DNA from: Luidia sarsii
Lineage: Eukaryota > Echinodermata > Asteroidea > Paxillosida > Luidiidae
Length of the DNA stretch: 64,000 nucleotides
NCBI GenBank assembly: GCA_949987565.1
Contig: OX465121.1
Location: 3,179,117 to 3,243,116 of the forward strand
Reading direction: 5' to 3'
The translations under genes and the position numbers were made by a program. Shown here piece after piece: positions 25,301 to 37,300 of this stretch (position 1 is its first letter; every line of letters begins with the position of its first letter). Below the pieces are notes generated by a model. That model did no database searches and was not told the origin of the DNA. It saw only the letters and a program-made list of their open reading frames with translations.

Positions 25301-28300
25301 GTAAGAAGTCAAGGGTGGTTTGTGGTGGCACCTTGTGAAAAACTCTCTTTTTGTGATTGTATGCGGTTCTGAGGAGAATCAATGAAGTCAATGTTTTGGC
25401 ACAGTATACTGTATCTATTATTAGGAGACTGACAACAGACATTGGTTCTCTTCAGAATACATGTACTCACAAAAGATATATTTTCACATGGTGTCATCAC
25501 CACAAACTACACTGTGACATTGTACATGTATGCACTTATGATCTGAATTTGATTTTCTTTGTTGTCAAGCAGTGTTTGATTTCTGTTTCCTTTATAAATG
25601 GTGGGCAGGTTTACCTTTGATGGCACTCTACGAACGCTTGGTGGTCGCAATGCTGACACAGACAGCAATCAGATCATGGGAGGAGCCGGCACTATCTTCA
25701 TTAGAGACCTACTGAGTGGCTTCCCGACTAGTCGGGTGCTCGTAGATGGAGTCAGGGGATCAGACCTTCCCAGACAGGCCAGGACAGTCTTGATGTTGGA
25801 TGAAACTGAGCAGGACTTCACCTATGAATCTCTCCTCCTACAAGGTCAGTCTGTGAGGGTCATGTCACACTGGGCAACTAGTTTAAATTCATTCAATGAG
25901 GTTTTGCCCTGCTCGACGTGATAAACACTGAATGCTCAGTGCTTTGCCAGATGCCTGATGAAAAAATTTCAGGCAGCTCGGGCGGGATTCGAACCCGCAT
26001 CTCCCACTTTCTAGTGCAGACTCCTTAACCACTTGACCACTGAGCTGGTCGAGGTCGGGTGGTGGATTCGAATCCACCACTCGACCTCGACCAGCTCAGT
26101 GATCAAGTGGCCAAGACATCTGCACAAGAAAGCTGGAGTCGCGGGTTCGAATCTTGCCCGGGCTGCCTACAATTTTTCCATCAGGCATTTGGCAAAGCAG
26201 TGAGCATTCAGTGTTTATCACGTGGAGCATGGCAAAACCTCATTGAATCACATTATCCTTGACGCAAACATCATGTTATATCTATTAACCTTAAAGTCAT
26301 ACAGTAATGTTGTAAACTCCTTACTGACTTAAAGACTGAAATTGCTAATCTCAAAAATATAGAAAGGTTATAGGAAAGGTCCTGCTATGACCACAAACCA
26401 GTTCCACAATTATTTCTTTAGATTAATAAAGTAAAAATTTATTTTTGAACAAAGGAAGAAAATCTTCAAATAATTTATGAAAATGGACCTAAAAATTTGA
26501 CTGAGTTGAGACATTCCAGTGCTGGCACATTAAATTAGAGGTGTTGGGTTCATGTCCCTGTCCATTCAAAATTTCTTTGCTATTTTTTACAAATATATGG
26601 ATTTCTCGTGAAATGCTTTCATGTATTTAGGTTTCGATTTTAGTAATTGAGATGCTCAGAGCAAACCTTTAATTTTTTTGCACCATTTTCTGAAATGTTG
26701 GAATTATTACCAGTCTTTTTTTTTAGTTATTACAAAAAAAGCTGTGTTCACATTGTGTGATTCCTGAACTGCTGTAGCCAGGTTTACAAATATTGGTAGT
26801 TTGCATCTGAATGAAAGCAGGGGCATGATCCCTTGAGATATACAGCAGTTAATGGTTGAATTGCTTCTGACTGGAACCCCCACCCCAGCAAAGACTAGTT
26901 GACTATTGATAAGCCCACATCATCTAAGGGCTGGATAGCTCAGATGGGAAGAGCACTGGTACGCAAAACCAGAGGTCTCGGGTTCAAACCCCCCTCTAGT
27001 TTTCTTTGCCATTTTTCAATTTGCGACTAAACCAGTGCAGGAATATGTAAATAAAAAAGTCAATATCCCATGTCAAAAATGCAGATGGCCTGACGTAATG
27101 ATTTTTCAATTTCTTTTCTATTTTATTGGACAACATTCAGGTTACTCTAACCTTGAGTTCCAGGGAGCAGACACCAGCCTCTCTGTGCAGTCCTTTGTCG
27201 GGGATAAGACAGGCACACTGTTTGTTCAACACAACCAACTCCTGCTGGCAGAAATTGTCAACGGACGCAGCACTCGCATGACCACCCACACCAACCTGGA
27301 CTCAGGGGTCAACACCACGCTGGCCTTCCCCTCAGCCCTGTCCATTGACCAGACCCAGGTGGTCATCCGCGGCCGGTTCGACATCCAGAGAGTCACTGTG
27401 GAAGAGAGCAGCGGCCTGACCCTGACCGAGACAAGCTTGACGGTTCGTGGGAGCAGGGACGGTTTTGTGCCCACCAGCGCCCCCGGCTCCTACCAGCTCA
27501 GCAGTCTGGCTTTGAAACGAGGCTCAGCCTTCACCGTGCAGGGGGGCCTGAGTTTGAGCGGAGGGTCATTTGAGGTTAAGAGCGGAGTCACCCTGCGGTT
27601 TGACTTCTTTGACATTTCCTCGGCTGTTGTGACTGTGGAGAGGGATGCTGTCTTAGATGCCAGTGGCATGTCTGAGGAGGAGCATCCAAGTGCAGGTCAG
27701 TTGGGCATTACCTCCCAAGGCCTCCCATGTAATTGTCCTGCCCTTCAAGTTTCTCACGATGGGTTGTCATCACTCATGAATAGTGGGAAGAGTCTCGCAT
27801 TATCCAGATTAAATTTATTCACAACATGGACTAATTAATCTCAACTTCTTAGGGGAACAAAATAGGACTAGAATTTCAACTAATGAAAAATGGTCTTTAC
27901 CATTTTTTTGTTTCTTGAAAAATGAGTAGGAACTATTCTGAACCTATGTTCCCATTGGACTTTTTCTTCTGCAACCATGCAACGTCCTGGAAACTAATTC
28001 TACACTACATTCCCATTTGGACTTTTGCTACACTGATTGGAATGTCTAGTTGATGTGAATGACTGATAAATTGTCACACATTGTGGGCACTGTTAAGTTA
28101 CCATGACTGAGTGAAATGTTTGTGCAACCAGTCTTGGCCTGTTAGTTTTGCATCGAAGTGGTGGAAAGTTAACAAGGACATTAGTTTTCCTTTTCTTCCT
28201 GTTGGATTTAATTTTGCCATTCTTCAGCACGGTCTGACATACCAATAAAAAGGAAACAGGGCTTAAAGGGGAATGAAACCCAGAGAAAAATGTTGGCTTA

Positions 28301-31300
28301 TCTGATTGGGTGTTGAAAACAACCTACATTTACCTATGTGCTACTCACCTACATGTACTGGGAAACCAATCTAATAGTTAATTCTAGTCGTCTACTTTTG
28401 TTTGTCACACAAGCTGTCGAAAAATGATAGCATTTTAGATTCCATGCATTAAGGCTCTAGACCTTTTTTCAGAGGCACCGTATAATGGATTTATCGTCTC
28501 CACACTATACAAGCTCATGGCCTTAACAATAAAAAAGGGAATGACTAATCCTCACTTCATTAACCCCTCTTTTCTTTCATCTTCCCTGTGGCTTTCCCCT
28601 TTGATCTCCCACCTTCCTCCCGTCCCTTTGATCCTCCCCACTCTTGTGTTTGTTTTCCCCTCCCTTGATGTACATATGCATCTGCTTCCCACTCCCTTCC
28701 ATTTTGTCCTTCCTCTGTCATGTGTGTCAGTGCTTTCCCTCCCCTGACTGTCTGTGTACCGGTATGTACTTGTCACTTTGCCTGCTAGGATCGAAATGTC
28801 AGGTGGTCTAACTTTTGAGATTTCTAAAATTCATTATCATTTTTCTTGGACAGGTTCTGGAAGCTGCAGGGGTGGTGCATATGGAGGACCAGGGGGAGTA
28901 GGATCCAGCATTGATGCCTCTCAAGCACTCCCCTCCCTCGGCTCAATCTACGAGCCAACGCTTTCCGGCACCAAGGGTGAGAATGGCGGGGCAGGGGGCT
29001 CCTACATCCGCCTGCAGTGCCAAGACATGCGCATCGATGGCAGTCTGCTAGCTAACGGCAAGGACGGAGGCTCTGGCAGCACAGGCGGTGGAAGCGGCGG
29101 TAGTATCTGGCTGACGGCAAATGATGATTTCATAGGAACTGGGTTGATATCAGCAGATGGAGGGGTTGGTGGATCGTCCAATTGCGGTTGTGGCGGAGGT
29201 GGACGGATTGCTGTACACACTGATTCCACAGAGCTCTTTGTCGGAGAATACAGCGCAACTGGAGGCACAGGCTCCACTGGGGCAGGAGTAGGGGGTCCAG
29301 GGTCCATATACTTCCGGGAGATGAGAGAAGATGAGTCATTTGAAAAGCTTGTTGTGGACAACAGACACAGGCAGACCAAGCTGTATTTCACGCTGAGCGA
29401 AGACTGGAGTGCAGGCACTATCGACGAGATAGACCTGAGCGATAATGTACTGTTTCACCTCCCGCCTGATGGATCCAGGAGGTCCTTGGACATGCGCAAA
29501 GTGGTGGGCGATGGGTCGGCACTGGTGCACATCCACCTCAACCAGACGGTAATCTTTGAGCGGGTCTTGGAAGCCAACAATACCAGCGGCAAGACTTACG
29601 TAAACATCAAGGTGGATTCGGAGGGTGAGGCCATAATGTCAACTCGAACTCAGATTGTCGGCAAAGGCACTGCTCACGTAGCTCTGGAGCTCTCTGGAAG
29701 GTTAGCGGGAGTCCAGGATCTGGCACTAGATAGAGACCGGGTGATGCGTGTTTTCCCAACAGCGAGTGCCGTGGCTCTTGTGGACGATGTCTCGGGAGAA
29801 GCGGGCAAGTTTACCTTTGCCACTGTGGAAATGTCAAGCGGGAGTCGATGGGAGTTCGCCGACAACATGGGAGCTCATATGACAGTTGGGACCATAGATA
29901 TCAAATTCAATGCCGGAGTCTGGGCAGACTTCTTTCAGATTGAGGCTTTTGATCTGGACGTGGAGGTGGGGGCACTCTTGTCCTGCACTGGCACTGACCG
30001 GGCCGCCTCTTCTGATCTCGATCAGACAGTTGGAAGTGGGGCGACGGAAGGCGGGGTGGACTCCGGGGCAGGCCATGGAAGTTTTGGAGGCATCGGCACC
30101 CACGCCTCAAATGAGGGAGGGCTACCCTATGGCTCGCTCTACTATCCGACGGAGAAAGGCAGTCGAGGATCACCCAGCGGCGGACGTGGTGGTGGCACCA
30201 TCTCCATCACCTCAGCTGAGCTGATTCTGGATGGGGAAGTATCAGCCAGTGCCGGGCATGGCAAGACTAGTCACAGAAGCGGCGGCAGTGGTGGCAGCGT
30301 CTTGATTCAGTCACAGACCTTCAAGGGCTACGGGTTGCTGTCCACTGACGGAGGCAATGGTGCTGGAAATGGAGGTGGGGGCTCAGGGGGCCGTATCGCC
30401 GTCTACACCAATCTGACCAGTCTGTACGGTGGTCGGTACTCAGCCTTAGGAGGAAGTGCCTCCAGACAATTCTCTGTTCCTGCTGGAGGTGGCAGTGGGA
30501 CCGTCTACCTCCAGGAGCTGAGGAACGGCATTCCATTCAAGAGGCTCTTCATTGACAACCAGAACCGACAGATCACCCAGTATGTCACCCTGAATGAAAA
30601 CAACACCCTGGCCTATGAATTTGACGAGGTCCATTTGCCCAGGAAATCCTCCCTCCATGTGGCTGAGCATGTTCAGAACCCTGCTTTGGTCATACACAAT
30701 GTCCATGGCGATAGAACGGGTCTCCTGCATGCCCATGCCACTCACCAGTTTGTCATTGAGGTGGTGGAGAGCACGCCCACTGCAACAAAGGCGCCGGTCA
30801 ATTTCATCATTGATCCCGACAGTGAAATTGTCTTCCCAGCCACTCTCTATGTGATTGGCTACGGGACTCCCACGTCAAAGACCGACGTGGCTTCCTTAGA
30901 GTTTGATGGCCGGATGACAAATGTAGCCAACCTGATAGTCAACCAGGCAGCCACTGTGCAAATCCTGACCAATGCTCACACAGCCATCAAGGAGAATGGG
31001 ACATACACCATCATAGGCCAACCGGGAATATTTGAGTTCGGTAGCCTTCTCCTCCTAACAGAATCCACTCTGAACTTTGCGCCTGACATGGGTATGAAGT
31101 TCTCGACCAGTGAGCTCCATGCGCGATACGCAGCCACCGTCTCGGCTGAGCATGCTCAGATCCAGTCCTCGTCTCTCAACATTGAGGAGGGTGCCACACT
31201 GACTTGCTCAGCGACAAATCGACCGGACGACACGATATCAGAGCCCAGAGGCCTTGGAAGCCAGGCATCTGGAAACAGCGGAGGTGGAGGAGGGGGGCAC

Positions 31301-34300
31301 GCCAACAGAGGAGGGACTGGATATGATAGTTCTGGAAATCCAGTAGCACCTGGTGGTCTCTCGTATGGCAGTCTGTATGATGCGATGGAACGTGGCAGCG
31401 ATGGTGGTTCAGGGCCGTCCCAGCCAGGAGGTCAGGGCGCTGGGTTTATCAGCGTCAAGGTGGCCGGCAGATTCCAGCTGGACGGCAGCATCAATGTGGA
31501 TGGTGCCTCTGCCTCAGCTGGGAGTCTGGGCGGGGGTGGGAGTGGAGGTTCTATCAGAGTAGAGACCTACGAGCTTGATGGTCACGGCATTCTGACCGCA
31601 CACGGAGGTGACGGTGATGGCTCCAGATCAGGCGGTGGATCCGGCGGTCGCATGGCTGTCTACACTGAAGGCCTGAATCATTTCCAAGGAAGCCATCAGG
31701 CATATGGTGGATCAGGAGGAAGTGGAATCCTAACACCTCATGGTGAGCCTGGCTCCATATACCTCCAGGAGCTCCACAATGGAAGACCATATGACAAACT
31801 CCTCATCGACAACTCAGACCGCTCTTGGAGTCATTACTTCACACTGGACGAACCCCAAGCCACTAACTACACCTTTGATGAGATCCACATGACCCGCATG
31901 GCGGCCATCCAAATGACCTCTGATGGGGAACCCAGGAGCTTGAACGTCAAAACTCTGGTCGGTGACCTGACTGGTTTGCTGCACATGCACTCCAATCACA
32001 CCTACAGCATTGACGTGGAGGTGAACAGCAAGACCACCATCAAGGCTGAGGTGAATCTACGCATCGACCCCGGGGCTGTTGCTGCCATGGCAACGACCGT
32101 TGACATCATAGGCAGGGGTCAGCCGGCCCTGCTGTGGAACGGCCAGCTACTTGGAGTGAGACATCTACGGATTGCCTACGAGCGGACTGTGTTCATAGGT
32201 GCTGAAGCACACACTGCCTTACTGGTAGATGGGGCCTATGAGTACATAGATGACCCTGGTACCTTCAGGTTTGCTAGTCTGGAGTTTGGAGCACAGTCCT
32301 CTGTCACCTTCCCACCACCCCTTGGGATAACCTTCAATGTTGGCTTTTTGGTAAGTCATATGTTTCCAATTGAGCTGTTTCTAAGCTCACCATTGTCTCT
32401 CTACAAATCACTAACCAGAATTTAACTTATTACCCCAATTACATGTACAGTATAACTATTCTAACAAAATAATGAGGTCAACCTCCCTTGACTGACTCAC
32501 AACTGATCTTGTGTGGAATTTGATTGTGAATTAAATAGTGTGTTTTTAGCAAGAGCTGAAATGGTCAAGGGAATGGATGTTTTGAATATGCGCTGGTAGT
32601 TTTTTCCCAAAGGTTAGGGGAAATTACTGAAAAAGCTTGATCGCTGTATCTAGTAATAGTACGAGGGCCGAGGGTAAACTGAAAGGTTGCTAATGATTGA
32701 AGTGATCTTAAAGAACTACATGTAGAACAATGTAAGGAAAACAGTTCCCATGAGATATTAAGGGGAATAGGAAAAGAGCTGGTAACTCAAAGTTTTAGGA
32801 GACTGCAACATTGACAGTTGTTTCATTTCTTTTTTTCCCAAACTCCAGGACATGAAGTGGAGTTCCAGTTTCAGTGCCGAGTATTTTGAGATTTTTGCCA
32901 CAGACTACTTTCTGGAGCCTAGTGCTGAGCTGCTGTGCTCAGGGCGAGGTCCTGAGGAGGCTGGTCTAGGAACAGGGCCTAAGGGAACAGGTGCAGGTCA
33001 TGCCACACATGGAGGAGATGGTAAGATATGCAGCACAGGTGCAAAATCTAACCTGCTCTGGGAAAAGTTGAAGAGTAAAAAAATATCAGAAGATATGACA
33101 TTTTTGCGTTTGATATCTGGAGGAAACAGACTTTGAAATACCTATTCCTATTGTACATTTTGGCTTGGAAAGACCAGCTAACAAGCAGTTGGACCATACC
33201 AAGTTGATGTGGGGGGAGGGGGGCAATGATTCCTGTGATAAAGGATGGGTGGAAAATGTACCTGTAGTATCTCCCTAAATCAACACAACATAACTACATG
33301 TAAGACCATACAAGAAAACAATGTTCTCTAAAAACACACGGTAGTTAATGGTAAGATACTTCTGGTTGGTGCCCCCACCCCTGCAAAGACTAGTTAACAA
33401 TTTGGGAAGGCTGCCATCTAAGGGCTGGATAGCTCAGATGCTAAGAGCAGTGGTATGCAAAACTAGAGGTTTAAGTCATTCATAAGTTCCCTGTCAGTTT
33501 TTCCTTTATTTGTTCGACTTAAGTTGAAATAGCTGCATCCACTTTGTGTGATCCCCAAGCTGCAGATGCCAGTTTAAAAACAATTGGTTGTTTTTTTACG
33601 AAAAAGGGGCGTGATCCCTGGAGATATACGTCAGTTAATGGTTGAATACTTCTAACTACATGTAGCATCCCCCACTCTGGCAAAGACAAGTTGACTACAT
33701 GTATTTGGGAAGGCTACCATCTAAGGGCTGGATAGCTCAGATGGAAGAGCTCAGATGGAATGGCAAAGAAAACTTTGGCTTGACAAGTCCAGCCAAAGTT
33801 TTCTTTGCCATTTTTTAGAGTTAACTGTTCATCGCGTGGTAAGATCCCTTTAATCTCACCCTAATCTATCTACCAGTTTCCTCCTTGTCCTCTGTCTTTC
33901 GTCCGTTTCCTTATATTACTCTTCCCCTTCCTATCTGTTTTTTGTTCATTTCATTCTGCCTTTGAGCAAAATCAAAACATCAAGGTCACCATTTTACCTT
34001 TTCACTTCTGCCACAGCATCAGATGGAAGTGAAGGGGGTGGTGTCTACGGCTCCCTCTATGAGCCAGTTCTGGCAGGCAGTCGAGGAGGACTGTCCACCA
34101 ATGGCAGCCCGGGACCTCGAGGAGGGGGAAGGGTCCGCATCGTCATCGGCGCCATCTTGAATCTGGACGGGAAGATTGTGACTGACGGACTAGACGGGAG
34201 TGGAGGAGCTGGCGGTGGAAGTGGTGGAGCCGTCTGGGTGACTACAGGTAATTGCCTGTCAGCCAGTGAAGAAACACATATTCATTGCATCAGTGCAGTC

Positions 34301-37300
34301 AATTTGCAAAGATCCATTGGAAAAGATCCATGAAGAAAGGCTTCAATGCCTCACAAATCATATCAAATCACCACTGATCTGTTGTCAACCAATACACACC
34401 TACTAATCAACTGATTGTCAACTAAAAATCACATACAGGTAGTAGTCAGCTGACAGTCAACTAAAACTCACATACAGGTAGTAGTCAGCTGACAGTCAAC
34501 TGATAGTAAGCTAATAGTCAAACTGTAGTCAACTAATAGTCACACGTTAGTCAACTAATAATTCAGATTCAAGTAATAGTCAATTGTCAACTAGAGGTTA
34601 AATAATTACCAAATGGTAACTACATGTACTTGTCCACAATTAGACCTCTGGTAGTAAGCTACATGTAACTAACACAGTCAACCGGTAGTAAACTAATTGT
34701 TATCTAACTCATAGTCAAGTCAAAGTAGAAAACCAGTAGCTGCTAGTAGTCAACTAATAATGAACTACAGTGTAGTACGTATATGGTTCAGGTCCATCCT
34801 ATACAATTGTTGCGTGATTTTCGACCAGGCCACTTCAGAGGTCATGGTGAGATCTCCTCCTCTGGTGGGCGGGGCTCCCAGGCGTTTGGAGGGGGAGCAG
34901 GGGGTCGCATCGCCGTCCACATCAAGCAGGCTGACGAGTATCGCGGCGCCCTCACGGCTCTCGGGGCCGCAGGAACCACCACGGGGGACATCGGTGGCAC
35001 TGGAACGGTCTACGTAGAGCAGCCATACAACGGGACATGGTACACCAGACTGTACTTGGACAACCAGGATGTCAGCCCTCCTAAACCGTTTGTTCTGGAT
35101 GAGAGAAACCCCAGAACTGTGCGTAATGAAGAGGAGGAGGCTAACTTTGCTGACTATGCCTTTGATGAACTCATGCTGCAAAGAAAGGTAAAGGCTTCAT
35201 CTGTCTCTATTCAAAGGCCGTTTACAAAATCAAGGCTTAGGCTTGGGCTCAGGCTTTGTCTCCGTCTGACAAAACCTGAAAATCCAGGTTGTGGTTTGTC
35301 ACCGAATTTGAAGGTTTGTTGGCTTGATCACAGGGTATTCCCCAAGAAACTGGGACCAAACGCTTGTTTCTAGATGCCTGTGATATTATATCGAGTAAGA
35401 TAAATATGACCGAAGCCTAAGGCCGAGCCTAAGCCTTCATTTCAAAAACGTCCTAAGGAATTATAGAGGCTTAGGGGTTATGGTGCAAGAAACGTAGGCA
35501 AACTAGCTAGGTATTACTTTCTGTACCTTACTAAAATGGTGCCTAATGGCACTGCCGTGACCTTTTCTAGAGTAATCCATCTCTGCCCATTGCATTGTTA
35601 AAAGTAAATTATCATACCTCCATCTGGCCATTTCTGGATGACATCTGTCCATGCTGTTACTGGACACCCTCTTCCTCTGTTTCCTCCCATTGTCCCTTGA
35701 ATAATCTGTATTGACTAATATTACATTTACATCACTCTAATCCATCCCTGGAGATATATATGTACACCAGTTAATAGTTGAATGATTCTGACTGGCGCCC
35801 TCACCCTGGCAAAGATACATGCAGTTGCCTTATTTTTGAAGGCCACCATGTAAAGGCTGGATAGCTCAGGTGGTAAGAGCAGAGCTCTGATACATTAAAC
35901 CATAGGGCTTGAGCTACCCCCACCCCAGCAAAGACTAGTTGACTATTTAGGAGGCCACCATCTAAGGGCTGGATAGCTCAGATGGAAGAGCACGGGTACA
36001 TTAATCCAGAGGTCACGGGTTGAAGTCCCGGTCCAGTCAAAGCTTTCTTTACCAATTTTTCAATGTTTAAGAATTGTGCAAAAATTGCCAGTCAGTGTTT
36101 CCTTTTTTTGACTGATTACTCTAAAACACATTTGTTTCATATGATCACAAATGAATAGTAAGCAAGCAGTTATGCACCCACTTTTGTGTCCTTTCTCTTT
36201 TACCTCCAGATGATCTTCCAGATTGCCTCCAGCAATGGGGACAGCACCAACCCTTCTGTCTCAGCTGGAACCATCCTGGGTGATCGCACCAGTCGTCTTC
36301 ACATCCAACCCAACCAGACCTTCTACGTGGAGTACTCCCAAGATGTTGACCGGCGCTCCGTACCGCCGGTCAACTTTCGCGTGGAGCAAGACGGGGAGGT
36401 CTACTTGCCTGCCGACTTCAGGGTTGTCGGGGAGGATGACCCTCCCTTCTACCTGGATGGACGGATGAGTGGGGTCTACAACTTCACCGTGGCTGAGGGG
36501 AAGGAGTTTGTAGTGGGGCCGCATGCCACCAATGCCCAGGTCAACAATGGCTCCTATGTCAATCAGCCAACACCAGGTGGATACGTTCTCTAGTACTTAT
36601 CTTAGACAGCACTCTGCTCATTCTATGAATACTTCATGTACCATAGTTTTTGCAATATAAGCCATGACTTATACCTTGATTTTGGCCATGAAGAAGGTTT
36701 ACTGCGGCTTATACACTGGGCAGCTTGTTTGCTGAGCCTTGAAGAAAAAATTGACACGAAAAATATATTTTTTTGGGACAGTTAAGAAAAACGTTAGACC
36801 GACAGAATAAGTTCCGACTTGGTAATCAAATTGTAGCATTCGGAGGTATTGTCTTGTCCAATATTGACATATCATTTCGCTGGTACCTTGCGGCAACAGC
36901 AGAAGCAAAAGTAGCAGCAATAGCAGCAGCAATAGCAACAACAACAGCAGCAGCAATAGCAGCAATAGCAGCAACAGCAGCAATACCAGCAGCAGCAGCA
37001 ATAGCAACAACAGTAGCAGCAGCAGCAATAGCAGCAGCAGCAATAGCAGCAGCAGCAGTAATAGCAGCAGCAGCAGCAATAGCAGCAGCAGCAGCAGCAA
37101 TAGCAGCAGCAGCAGCAGTAGCAGCAGCAGCAATAGCCACAACAGCAGCAGCAGCAAAAGCAGCAGTAGCAATAACAACAGCAGCAATAGCAGTAACAGC
37201 AGCAGCAGCAGTAGCAGCAGCAATAACAGCAGAAATAGCAGCAGTAGCATTGACAGCAGCAGCAGCAGTTCCTCCAATTGAATTCAAATTCCAAATACAT

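Larger units (their letters stand above)
25845..27140. other. Intron 15 (1.3 kb)
   Basis: It holds the head-to-head SINE family 1 pair (25885-26285) and a plus-strand SINE family 2 copy (about 26810-27020). The stretch 26286-26800 is AT-rich with no recognisable feature. Confidence 0.6.

Noticed and set aside
35967..36038. Functional tRNA gene
   Set aside because: The acceptor stem pairs, but the anticodon loop is not credible and the unit is dispersed with a common SINE tail.
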